Origin: Streptomyces sp. B21-083
Lineage (GTDB): Bacteria; Actinomycetota; Actinomycetes; Streptomycetales; Streptomycetaceae
Reading direction: 5' to 3'
Assembly (NCBI RefSeq): GCF_036898825.1
Contig: NZ_JARUND010000001.1
Span: 1-64,000, forward strand
DNA: 64,000 bases
Positions 8,518 to 16,190 of this stretch are shown here, one piece after another. The notes beneath the pieces were generated by a model. The model saw only the letters and a program-made list of their open reading frames with translations. It was not told where the DNA came from and made no database searches. The position numbers were made by a program, and so were the translations under genes. The stretch's first letter is position 1. Every line of letters starts with the position of its first letter.

Positions 8518-9015
8518 CTACAGGGGATGCCCGGCGAGCACCTCTACGTCGCCGCCAGAGAGCGCCCGCAGCGCCGCGTGCGTACGCGCCGCTGTGAACG
8601 GTGTCAGGTGCTCATCCAACTCGTCCGGGAGCATCCAGCGTGCGCCCTTGGCGCTGCCGCCGAACGCGAATTCCGTGTCCTCGTCGATGACCCCGCAGTC
8701 GAAGAGGAGGTTGATCCCTTCCTTCGACTGGTGCGTCTTGTGCTGCTGGTTGTACATGTGGTGCACGGCCAGTAAGCGGCCCGGCTCCGGGGTGAGGCCG
8801 AGCTTCGCGCGGACGTTGCGTACCAGGCCGTCGAGGATCGGTTCGTTCTCCTCCACGCAGCCGCCCGGGTGGAACCAGGGTCGACGCTCCTCGCCCCTGA
8901 GGGTGTCCTGCGCTTTCTCGGTCATCAGGACCGCACCGCCGGGGTTGCGGATGATGCCTAGCACCCCGAGGCGGCGCGGGGGCGGGTCAGCGAAGTGGTC
9001 ACGTTCGGTCTGCAT
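8518..9015 (-). CDS. Nudix-fold protein with degenerate Nudix box
   Basis: A 165-residue Nudix-like protein (GVLGIIRNPGGAVLM, PWFHPGGCVEENE, then ARWMLPDELDEHL). The Nudix box should read GX5EX7REUXEEXGU; here it is GCVEENE followed by LVRNVRAKLGL, so the three metal-binding Glu of REUXEE have become Asn, Ala and Lys. It is therefore unlikely to hydrolyse nucleotides by the normal route and may bind a ligand instead. A GGAG lies before the ATG. After the TAG at 8518 the same frame continues with coding-like sequence (RRRQLAEGVFHDGLIRARL) to about 8400, so the protein may once have been longer. Confidence 0.75.
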   Translation of the reverse strand: MQTERDHFADPPPRRLGVLGIIRNPGGAVLMTEKAQDTLRGEERRPWFHPGGCVEENEPILDGLVRNVRAKLGLTPEPGRLLAVHHMYNQQHKTHQSKEGINLLFDCGVIDEDTEFAFGGSAKGARWMLPDELDEHLTPFTAARTHAALRALSGGDVEVLAGHPL

Positions 9016-9083
9016 GGTGCTCCTTCTTCTTTGGCGAGGCGGATCTTCAGCTCGCGGCTGGACGGCAGGGAACGGAGTGGGGG

Positions 9084-9920
9084 TCAGGCACCGAGGTACC
9101 CCTGTTCGATGCGGCGGACCCAGGCGTCGGGATCGGCGGTCTCTTCCTCAGTGGGCAGGAAGACCGGGTCCTTCCAGATCTGGTTGACCAGGTCGGTGCC
9201 CCCTGCGGCGACGGCGCGCTCGATGAGGAGGGAGCCCTGTTCGTACGCTGCGCGGCTGGGCCCGAGGCGCTGGATACCAGGGATTGCCATGTGGGCGCGG
9301 TAGCGCCAGGACTTCGGGGAGTGCCGGGCGTCGGCCGGGGAGCCGAACAGGCGGGCGGTGACTTGGTGGTCGGCCCAGTTGGCGTGTCCCTCGATGACGG
9401 TCGAGGCGCCGCGCCCGTTGATCCCCCGCTTCTGCGGGAAGTAGGTGGTCCACACCGCGCCGCTTTGCCCGTCGGCCTGTATCTGGTGGACGAGTTCGTG
9501 GGCGACGAGTTGGTGGAGGGCCGGTTCGTCGACCAGCAGCCCGCCGTGGTGGAGGGCGCGGGGAGCAATGATCGTCTCGCGGGAGCCGTCGTCCGTTTCC
9601 AGGGTGCTGCCGAGTACGAGGGGCCAGACCAGGGCAGGCACGAAGCTGGTGATCCTCAACACGACTCGAATGGCGTCGATGTCCTGCGGGGTCAGCTTCA
9701 GATCGGCGATGTCACGCGCCAGGATGCGGTGTCGGCTCCTGTGGGTCTCCGCCCGCCATGCCTTGGGAGTGAGCAGGCGGAAGCGGACCTCCTGGGGGAA
9801 GGGGAGGTTGGTTGTCTCCTCCACCGTCGGCGCAACCCGGTGGAGTATTCGGTCGATCTGCTCGGCCAGGTCCGGATGGCGCCGGGTTTCGTCAAGCACG
9901 GTGAAGCGGGTCTGGGTCAC
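9084..9920 (-). CDS. Zincin-type metallopeptidase-like protein
   Basis: A 278-residue protein with HELVHQ (HExxH) at about residue 145 and EGHANWADH about 27 residues later, the arrangement of DUF2342-like zinc proteins. The two His, the helper Glu and a downstream Glu or His can bind and activate zinc. No signal peptide or membrane segment is seen, so it acts in the cytoplasm. The N-terminus is shared with the 82-residue protein at 7949-8197. The start is GTG. The triple-hairpin copy C lies 130 bases upstream, separating it from the acyl-CoA dehydrogenase-like gene. Substrate unknown. Confidence 0.7.
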   Translation of the reverse strand: MTQTRFTVLDETRRHPDLAEQIDRILHRVAPTVEETTNLPFPQEVRFRLLTPKAWRAETHRSRHRILARDIADLKLTPQDIDAIRVVLRITSFVPALVWPLVLGSTLETDDGSRETIIAPRALHHGGLLVDEPALHQLVAHELVHQIQADGQSGAVWTTYFPQKRGINGRGASTVIEGHANWADHQVTARLFGSPADARHSPKSWRYRAHMAIPGIQRLGPSRAAYEQGSLLIERAVAAGGTDLVNQIWKDPVFLPTEEETADPDAWVRRIEQGYLGA

Positions 9921-10049
9921 TGAAGTCCTGTCCGGAAAGAATCGGCCTGGTCATTGGTCTTGCGAGGCATGAGGTGCTTGATCTCTGGTGGGACGTCCGG
10001 CCCTGTACCGCAGAACCTGACGCACGACGTGCACAGGGCCGGAAGGTTT

Positions 10050-10189
10050 CCCTTCGTTCCTCGGGCCGCCGACAGCCCGGGGAACGAAGGGAGTTACCCC
10101 CGTCGCCGAGCGGGGAGTGAGGTTGTCCCGACGACGGGGGCGGGGCCCGTGCACGGCGGTACGGATTTCACGGGGGTGCCGTGCGCGGG
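10050..10189. repeat. Triple-hairpin intercistronic element, copy C
   Basis: H1: 16-base arms 10050-10065 and 10076-10091 (CCCTTCGTTCC and GGAACGAAGGG cores, one mismatch). H2: weaker, 9-base arms CCCCCGTCG 10097-10105 and CGACGGGGG 10132-10140. H3: CCCGTGCACGGC 10146-10157 with GCCGTGCGCGGG 10178-10189. It has the same order and spacing as copies A and B. It ends 6 bases from the stop of the upstream acyl-CoA dehydrogenase-like gene, so on the minus strand it directly follows that gene. Confidence 0.8.
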
Positions 10190-10194
10190 GGTCT

Positions 10195-11472
10195 TCAGAC
10201 GGCTGTCGGGTCGGGATCGACGTGCCGCAGGTGGTCGGCGAAGCGCACGGACCACGGGATGCGCTCCGGCTCGTCCTCGGGGGCGGGTCTGGGTCTGTGT
10301 TCTCGCAGGGCGGTCTGGGCCAGGCGCAGGCGTTGGACTTCGCCGGTGCCGGCGGGCGCGTAGGTGGTCTGCATGTCACGGAAGACCCGGGAGACCTCGC
10401 CGGAGGTGTCCAGGCCGTTCGCGCCGTGCAGTTCCATCGCGTCCCGGCCGGTGTCGACGGCCGCTTCGTGGCCGAAGGTCTTGGCGGTGATGAGCTGGTC
10501 GTCGCAGTCCGTGCCGTGGTCGAGCATGTCGACGGCGTGGTAGGTGAGGACCCGGGCCGTGTGCAGGCGAGCCGCCATCGCGCCGAGACGGTCGCGTACG
10601 ACACCGACGTCGGAAAGGGTTCCCTGGTAGCGGGGCCGGTTGTCGACGTACTGGGTGGTGAGGTCGAGGGCCGCTTCGTGCAGGCCGAGGGAAACAGCCG
10701 TGAGGTTGGGGCGTCCGTAGAGGATGCTGCTGGACTGGGCGACGGCCAGGCCCTGGCCGACCTCGCCCAGAACGTTCTCCGGGGGGAGACGTACGCGGTC
10801 GAATCCGATCCCGCCGAAGCCGAAGCCGCGCAGGCCGAACGCGCCGACATACCGGGCGGCGGAGACTCCCCTCCGCTCGCCGGAGACGAGGAAGGCCGTC
10901 AGTGCCTCGGAGGTGCGGGTCCCGGGCGGTGCGGTACGGGCGACCACGACATGGAGATCGGCGATCTGGCTGTTGCCTATGTGTGCCTTCGTGCCGGTGA
11001 GGATCCATGCTTTGCCGTCCCACTCGGCTGCGGTGGTCATGCCACCGATGTGGCCGCCCTGGTCCGGTTCGGTGACCGCGATCGACAGCAGCACGCTGCC
11101 GTCGGCGACGCCCGGGAGGAGGTCCGCGCGCTGTCGTTCGGTGCCGAAGTGGAGCAGGGCGGCGACGGGGATCAGGCTGGCCTGGAGGATCGCCGCGGCG
11201 GCGGCGGATACCAGGGCGAGGCGGTGGATGAGGATGGTCTTGGCCACATGGCCGGCCTGCATCCCGCCGTACGCCTTGGGGATGGTGACGCCGAACCAGC
11301 CGCGGGCGGCCAGGAGCCGGGCCACCTTCCGGTCGACATAGCGGGCGGTTTCCATGTGGGTCACCCGGGGGCGGATCTCCTCGTCGGCGAAGGCGTCGAC
11401 GTCCTCCCACAGTGCCTGGTGGCGGGGGGTGAGGAACGTGTCGAGTACGCGGGGTGTGCTGGATGCGGACAT
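10195..11472 (-). CDS. Acyl-CoA dehydrogenase-family flavoprotein
   Basis: A 425-residue protein with the acyl-CoA dehydrogenase fold: N-terminal helical domain, a middle beta domain (ITVAITEP-type segment LLSIAVTEPDQGG, ILTGTKAHIGN) and a C-terminal helical domain (ELHGANGLDTSGEVSRVFRD). The usual catalytic base region of short-chain enzymes, YEGT, here reads APAGTGEVQRL, so the Glu is missing at that place. Either the base lies elsewhere or the protein performs a different flavin reaction. The ATG at 11472 has GGGAGAGGG before it. It follows the conservon and GAF genes on the same strand and may be their output enzyme. Confidence 0.85.
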   Translation of the reverse strand: MSASSTPRVLDTFLTPRHQALWEDVDAFADEEIRPRVTHMETARYVDRKVARLLAARGWFGVTIPKAYGGMQAGHVAKTILIHRLALVSAAAAAILQASLIPVAALLHFGTERQRADLLPGVADGSVLLSIAVTEPDQGGHIGGMTTAAEWDGKAWILTGTKAHIGNSQIADLHVVVARTAPPGTRTSEALTAFLVSGERRGVSAARYVGAFGLRGFGFGGIGFDRVRLPPENVLGEVGQGLAVAQSSSILYGRPNLTAVSLGLHEAALDLTTQYVDNRPRYQGTLSDVGVVRDRLGAMAARLHTARVLTYHAVDMLDHGTDCDDQLITAKTFGHEAAVDTGRDAMELHGANGLDTSGEVSRVFRDMQTTYAPAGTGEVQRLRLAQTALREHRPRPAPEDEPERIPWSVRFADHLRHVDPDPTAV

Positions 11473-11548
11473 GGGCGTCCCTCTCCCTGATCGGCTCACA
11501 TGACGGCTGGGGCCGGTTGCGCGCGGGGGTGCGCGGGCAGTTGCTACG

Positions 11549-12157
11549 TCAGGGGGCAGGTGTGGTGATCCGGAGCGTGTCGGCGGCCGTGCGGGCGGTT
11601 TCCTTGACGATGGCCAGGAGCCGTCTCGCGTCGTGGAGGGTGCGCGGTTCGGGGTCGATGATGCAGACCGTGAGCAGGACGAGGCCGGTGTGGGCGTCGA
11701 TGACGGGGCTGCCGAAGTAGCTCTGGATGCCGATGGCGTCGACGACGTGGTTGCTGGCGAACCGCGGGGAGGCGGCCACGTTCGGCAGGGGCAGGGACAG
11801 CGTGCGGCGGACGACCTCGGGGCAGTATCCGTGGCTGCGGCTCATGGTGCGGCCGACGATGGGATAGCCGGCGTCGCGGGGCGGGTTGCGCAGTCCGAGG
11901 AACGTCTGCTCCTGGCCGAACGCGTTCACCATGGCATAGAGGAAGTCGGCACGCGCGCCCATGTCGTTGGCGATGTCGTCGAGTACCTCGACGCCCTCCA
12001 TACGGATGCCCAGCTGCTCGAACCTGGTCAGGCGGGTGGCCATCTCGGCGGCTTCGGTTTCCGGGTCATCGGTGAAGGTCTCGATCCGGTGATGCACGGT
12101 GCGGTGCGCCGGGACGTGCAGAGCAGGGCTCGGTTGGCTGGGGGTGGAGGTCATCAC
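11549..12157 (-). CDS. GAF domain sensor protein
   Basis: A 202-residue protein consisting mainly of one GAF domain: a helical lead (TRLTRFEQLGIR), FLYAMVNAFGQEQTFLGL, the SHGYCPEVVRRTLSLPLPNV segment, and FGSPVIDAHTGLVLLTVCIID. GAF domains bind small molecules or chromophores; there is no output domain. The ATG overlaps the stop of cvnD by 4 bases, so it belongs to the conservon transcript. GAF proteins attached to GTPase modules often tune the GTPase or sense a ligand. The ligand is unknown. Confidence 0.78.
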   Translation of the reverse strand: MMTSTPSQPSPALHVPAHRTVHHRIETFTDDPETEAAEMATRLTRFEQLGIRMEGVEVLDDIANDMGARADFLYAMVNAFGQEQTFLGLRNPPRDAGYPIVGRTMSRSHGYCPEVVRRTLSLPLPNVAASPRFASNHVVDAIGIQSYFGSPVIDAHTGLVLLTVCIIDPEPRTLHDARRLLAIVKETARTAADTLRITTPAP

Positions 12158-12741
12158 GCGTCCAGGAGGGCTGAGTTGTCGGAGGCCAGGGTCACTACGT
12201 GCCTGATCAGGGCAAGCAGGACGCTGGCCACGGAGTCGGGATTGCGGGCGTCGCAGAACATGGCGGGGAAGGCGGCGGGTACGTCGAAGGCGTCGCGGAT
12301 CTCGGCGAGGGTGCGCGGGACGGCCCCGGGGAAGCGGTTGACGGCGATGACGAAGGGCAGGCCGAGCTGTTCGAAGAAGTCGGCTGCCGGGTAGCTGCTC
12401 TCAAGCCTGCGGGTGTCGGCCAGGACCACGGCGCCGAAGGCGCCCTGGGACAGGTCGTGCCACAGACTCCAGAACCGCGGTTGTCCCGGCGTACCGAAGA
12501 GGTACAGCTCCAGGTCGTCCCAGCCGACACGGCCGAAGTCGAAGGCGACCGTCGTGGTCGTCTTGGCCTCGATACCGTCCAGGCTGTCGGTGGCCGCGCT
12601 GTGCGTGGTGAGGACTTCTTCGGTGCGCAGCGGCTTGATGTCGCTGATGGCGCCGATCGCGGTGGTCTTGCCGACGCCGAATCCTCCGGCGACGACCAGT
12701 TTCAGGGCCGTCCGCCCAGCAAGCTGCGGGAACTGCGTCAT
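12154..12741 (-). CDS. cvnD: Conservon GTPase CvnD
   Basis: A 195-residue small Ras-like GTPase of the MglA/conservon type. It shows GGFGVGKTT (P-loop, near residue 20), TTTTVAFDFG (switch I), LFGTPGQPRFW (switch II) and VIAVNRF (guanine recognition). It is the fourth gene of a standard cvnABCD set; in S. coelicolor such conservons form membrane-associated complexes resembling G-protein signalling. The ATG is 5 bases downstream of the cvnC stop. The chosen start follows GAGCTCC and gives the family length. Confidence 0.92.
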   Translation of the reverse strand: MTQFPQLAGRTALKLVVAGGFGVGKTTAIGAISDIKPLRTEEVLTTHSAATDSLDGIEAKTTTTVAFDFGRVGWDDLELYLFGTPGQPRFWSLWHDLSQGAFGAVVLADTRRLESSYPAADFFEQLGLPFVIAVNRFPGAVPRTLAEIRDAFDVPAAFPAMFCDARNPDSVASVLLALIRHVVTLASDNSALLDA

Positions 12742-12746
12742 GGAGC

Positions 12747-13154
12747 TCACCCGGCCTTCGCTACCGCGTCGGGGAACTTGGTCCTGAGGAAGGCGCTGAG
12801 GGATTCCAGGAGCTGAATGTCGGAGCGGTCGCCCGGCGTCTGCGGGACGGGCACCATCAGGGCGCCCGCGTCGATCAGGTCGGAGACGAGAATCTTCACC
12901 GCGGTGACGTGCAGACCGGTGATGCCGGCCACTTCCGCGAGGGGACACTGCCGTTGACGGCACAGCGCGATGATCTTTGCGCTTTCCGCCGAGAGTCCGG
13001 GGGCGGGCCGACGGCGGCCGGGTCCGAGCACGGTCTGAAGGTTCAGGTGGTGACGGGGACGGGTGCGGCCGTCGGTCAGCGTGAAGAGCCGGACGATGCT
13101 CGCCGTGTCGTCTCCGGCCCCGCTTAAGGGCTCCTGACGTGGCCGGGAGGTCAT
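12747..13154 (-). CDS. cvnC: Conservon protein CvnC (DUF742)
   Basis: A 135-residue DUF742 protein with the family signatures VRLFTLTDGRTRPRHHLNL and a winged-helix-like second half (CPLAEVAGITGLHVTAVKILVSDLIDAGAL). CvnC bridges the sensor side and the GTPase in conservons. It overlaps cvnB by 4 bases at its start (ATGA) and precedes cvnD by 5 bases, so the genes are co-translated. All family features are present. Another DUF742 domain occurs fused inside the large regulator at 56.7-59.1 kb. Confidence 0.92.
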   Translation of the reverse strand: MTSRPRQEPLSGAGDDTASIVRLFTLTDGRTRPRHHLNLQTVLGPGRRRPAPGLSAESAKIIALCRQRQCPLAEVAGITGLHVTAVKILVSDLIDAGALMVPVPQTPGDRSDIQLLESLSAFLRTKFPDAVAKAG

Positions 13155-13645
13155 GCGGCACCATCACCATCGGCATCGCGGTCACGGACGAGAGTGGTCA
13201 TGAAGGGCGCGAACCGTGACACCAGCCGCCCGATCGCGAATGCGACGGCGCCGATGTTCGCGTCCGTGGCGACCAGCACGACCAGCACGGTGGCGACGGT
13301 GTTCCCGCTCTGGTTGAACGTGCTGCCGACGCCGGCGTTGGTGACGAGGAACATGACGTCGTCCCGCTCGACCAGGATCTGCTGCGCCGGCACCTGCTTG
13401 CCCTTGGGGCCGGTGACTCCCTTGGCCAGCCCCGCCATTCCCGAGAACGTGGCGGCCAGTTCGTCGGCCCAGTCGGGGTCCATGTGAGAGGAGAACACCT
13501 GCTTCAAGCCGTCGCGTGAGCCGAGCAAGGCGTGGCCGACACCGGCCGTGCTCGCCACGAAGTCGTCGAGCAGGCGCGTCATCTGCCCCTTGACCGCATC
13601 AGGGGAAGGCACGGAGGCCACTACACCATTCGTGTCGTTGGTCAT
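13151..13645 (-). CDS. cvnB: Conservon protein CvnB (roadblock/LC7)
   Basis: A 164-residue roadblock/LC7 protein: MTRLLDDFVASTAGVGHALLGSRDG-type start, then ADELAATFSGMAGLAKGVTG and the conserved tail DDVMFLVTNAGVGSTF. Roadblock proteins act as GTPase-activating or scaffold partners of MglA-like GTPases. The usual alternation of helix, strands and helix is intact. It lies between cvnA (40 bases upstream) and cvnC (4-base overlap). The C-terminus is longer and hydrophobic (VATVLVVLVATDANIG). Confidence 0.9.
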   Translation of the reverse strand: MTNDTNGVVASVPSPDAVKGQMTRLLDDFVASTAGVGHALLGSRDGLKQVFSSHMDPDWADELAATFSGMAGLAKGVTGPKGKQVPAQQILVERDDVMFLVTNAGVGSTFNQSGNTVATVLVVLVATDANIGAVAFAIGRLVSRFAPFMTTLVRDRDADGDGAA

Positions 13646-13685
13646 GGTCGATTCGCTCCATGCGAAGTAGCGGGGAGGTACGGGG

Positions 13686-15173
13686 TCAGAACTGACTGAT
13701 GGGGGGCGTAGAGGGAGCGGGTTCGGCGCTCAGCCCGGCGTGCAGGCCCGCTCGCCAGTCGCCCACGGCATGGGGATTCGCGGCCTGGGTCGGCACCTCT
13801 GCCTCGGTAGCGGTGCCGTCAACGGGCCTGTGTATACGCCTGCGCTTCGGCAGCGGGGCTGTGGCGCCCGGGTTCGCGGGGGAATTGCCCGGCGCCGGAC
13901 GGACGAGCTGCTGTACGGCGACGCCCGCTTGCACGGGCTGCGAAGGGGCAACCGGCTCCGGCGTAGCCGAGATCGTGGCGGTGGCGACAGCGGGGGTGAC
14001 CGGGACGAGGTACCGGGAGGGGACCACGACGTGGGCGGTGGTCCCCCCCATCGGGTTCATCGTCAGCCACACCCTCAGGCCGTACTTCTCAGCGATCTTC
14101 GCGCTGGTGATCAGACCGAGGCGGCCGGCCCGGACCTGGCCCGCGACATCGGTCTGCTCGGGGTGCTCCAGGAGACGGTTCAGCATGTCCCGCTGCTCAG
14201 GCTCCATCAGCAAGGTCGCCTTGTCCTCGACCTCGATCAGCAGACCGTGCGCCACCTGCTGTGTGCGGACGACGACATGGGTGGCCGGATCGGAGTGCTC
14301 CAGGCCGTTGTCGATCAGTTCGGCGAGCAGATGGGCCACGTCGGGATGGACGTGCGCCGGCAGCGCGAACGCGTCACCGACGTCGCTGGCCACGATCTGG
14401 ACGCGCGGATACCTGACCACCTCGGACTTCGTGCCGCGCAGCACCGTGTCGATCTTGACGGGAGTGCGCGTCTCGCGAAGGTACTGACTGCCCAGGACGA
14501 CGGAGACGCTCTCCACCATGCGGCGCAGCCGCATCGCGAGATGGTCGATCTTGAAGCTCCAGTCGAGGAGATCCGGATCCTCGGTCGCGTTCTGCAGGCT
14601 GCTCAGGTGCTCCAGCATCTCGCCTATCAGGCTGTGCTGGCGCCGGGTCAGAGTCCGGTGCATCTCCACCAGCACCGCCGCCTGAGACTCGTCATGCACT
14701 CGAATCAAGGAGCCCGCACCCTGCGTTTTCAGGGTCCCGATCAGCTCGATGACCTTGTCAAGCATGTCGCCGCCCGCCGACTGCGGGTCCTCCGGAAGCG
14801 GGGGCCGGGCACCCCGGCAGAGCTGATCCGCCGTCCAGACCATGGTCTGCTCAGCTGCATGTGCGGCCTCCGCGACCCGTTGCAGCTCGGCGTCGCGATG
14901 GCCCTGGAGAGAGGCCGCCACCGCCTGTACCCGGATGACACCGACGAGCACTGCGACGAGCACGCCGCCGCCGAGGGCTATCGCGAGCTGGGTGAAAGTG
15001 AACGGGAACCCCCACGCGGCGAGCACGGACACGCTCCACACGCCGACGACGCACACCAGAGGCGCGACCAGCACACCACCGACCTCATCGAGGAGGTAGC
15101 GATCCACACGAGGGCGACGACCGCGTCTGCGGTGACGGGTGACCGTGCGGGCGGAGGGCACGCGGTCAGGCAT
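13686..15173 (-). CDS. cvnA: Conservon sensor kinase-like ATPase CvnA
   Basis: A 495-residue membrane protein: two hydrophobic segments (about residues 34-50 and 60-83), a coiled linker, a dimerisation helix (SFKIDHLAMRLRRMVESVS), and a HATPase domain with N-box AELIDNGLEHS and a G-box region GRLGLITSAKIAEKYG. The tail of about 100 residues is rich in Pro and Ala. The CvnA family resembles histidine kinases, but the usual phosphoacceptor His motif is replaced by DHLA. It is the first gene of the conservon and has no sensor domain outside the membrane of any size. Confidence 0.9.
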   Translation of the reverse strand: MPDRVPSARTVTRHRRRGRRPRVDRYLLDEVGGVLVAPLVCVVGVWSVSVLAAWGFPFTFTQLAIALGGGVLVAVLVGVIRVQAVAASLQGHRDAELQRVAEAAHAAEQTMVWTADQLCRGARPPLPEDPQSAGGDMLDKVIELIGTLKTQGAGSLIRVHDESQAAVLVEMHRTLTRRQHSLIGEMLEHLSSLQNATEDPDLLDWSFKIDHLAMRLRRMVESVSVVLGSQYLRETRTPVKIDTVLRGTKSEVVRYPRVQIVASDVGDAFALPAHVHPDVAHLLAELIDNGLEHSDPATHVVVRTQQVAHGLLIEVEDKATLLMEPEQRDMLNRLLEHPEQTDVAGQVRAGRLGLITSAKIAEKYGLRVWLTMNPMGGTTAHVVVPSRYLVPVTPAVATATISATPEPVAPSQPVQAGVAVQQLVRPAPGNSPANPGATAPLPKRRRIHRPVDGTATEAEVPTQAANPHAVGDWRAGLHAGLSAEPAPSTPPISQF

Positions 15174-15243
15174 GAGGGTTCCTCAATGATGCGTTCCGGC
15201 AAAGGGCAAGAAGAAAAGGGACAAGCGGACAGCTCGCTCCTCC

Positions 15244-15702
15244 TCAGAAGGGGAGAGAGCACCAGGTCGTCGTGCCGTCGAGGCTGACGCCCCAGTCGTC
15301 GGCGATAGAGGCAACGAGGAACAGACCACGGCCATCCTCATCGTCGAGAGCGGCATCGCCCAGCACGGGACGCTTGTGAGAGCCATCCCTCACCTCGACC
15401 AGGAGGTGACTGGCGGTGAGGTACAGGCGTACCCCGACGTCACCGCCACCGTGCTTCAACGCGTTCGTGACCAGTTCGGTAGCAAGAAGCTCGGCGGACT
15501 CAACGAGGTCGGGCAGACGCCAGTACCTCAGCCCAGCCCGGATGATGAGGCGTACCCGAGATGGCACAACTCTGTCTGCTGGTGCGATGACGCCGGCCGA
15601 GGAGCCACTTCCGCAGGCGAAGGACATATCAAATCCGGTGTACACGCGAAGGTGAGGGGGGCTTACGGGGTCCGTCCGCACAGTGGTCGCAGTCGGTGTC
15701 AT
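15244..15702 (-). CDS. RsbW/SpoIIAB-like ATP-binding protein
   Basis: A 152-residue single-domain HATPase. ELLATELVTNALKHGGGD is the N-box and DEDGRGLFLVASIADDWG the G-box region, as in anti-sigma-factor kinases abundant in Streptomyces. GAAGGG stands before the ATG at 15702. It lies 70 bases before the cvnA gene on the same strand and diverges from the XRE/TPR-like gene with a 488-base gap between. Such proteins often pair with an XRE regulator and control a sigma factor or antagonist; no such partner is seen here. Confidence 0.85.
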   Translation of the reverse strand: MTPTATTVRTDPVSPPHLRVYTGFDMSFACGSGSSAGVIAPADRVVPSRVRLIIRAGLRYWRLPDLVESAELLATELVTNALKHGGGDVGVRLYLTASHLLVEVRDGSHKRPVLGDAALDDEDGRGLFLVASIADDWGVSLDGTTTWCSLPF

Positions 15703-16190
15703 GCCGAACCCTTCATATGTCCGGAGGCACTCGTCACCACTCGCTCGATGTGGCAAGCCACTACGGAGGGCATCAACCGTTTCGTATCCGGCACCTTCAC
15801 GAGGAAGACTGCGGTGCGCTGCTTCTCCGACTTCATGGGAGGGGGGCTCCTTGGTTCGGCGTCGGGCACGACGCAGGTGCGGACCTGCGATTCCGAATCC
15901 GTCATCGCTAGGGCCGAGAACACGGGCATCGGGATTCAACTTTGAGGTGCCGCCATCCGTGTCCTCGGGCACGTCGGATGCGGTACCCCTACCGTTCCAA
16001 TCAAGGCAGTTGGCGTCACGGGCGCCCGTGACCAACTTTTCTGGACACGCACCGCTAGGGCGACCAGGGACAATGCCGCTTTCTGGACGACCAGTTGGGC
16101 TGTCTCTACCCGATGTTCCAGGTCACGCCCACCAAATCGAGCGACGCCGCAGCTACCGTTAGTCCACGACACCGCATAGGGAGCACGTCC
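15703..16190. other. Divergent intergenic region of 488 bases
   Basis: I see no convincing gene here. It must hold the promoters of the RsbW-like gene and the XRE gene, and it contains the 18-base palindrome at 16015-16032. No clear minus-10/minus-35 pairs could be assigned by eye. Confidence 0.4.
16015..16032. promoter_or_regulatory. Perfect 18-base palindrome
   Basis: GTCACGGGCGCCCGTGAC reads the same on both strands and is followed by CAACTTTT. It lies about 160 bases upstream of the XRE gene start. It could be an operator for the XRE regulator or a short terminator; position between divergent genes favours the first. Confidence 0.35.
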
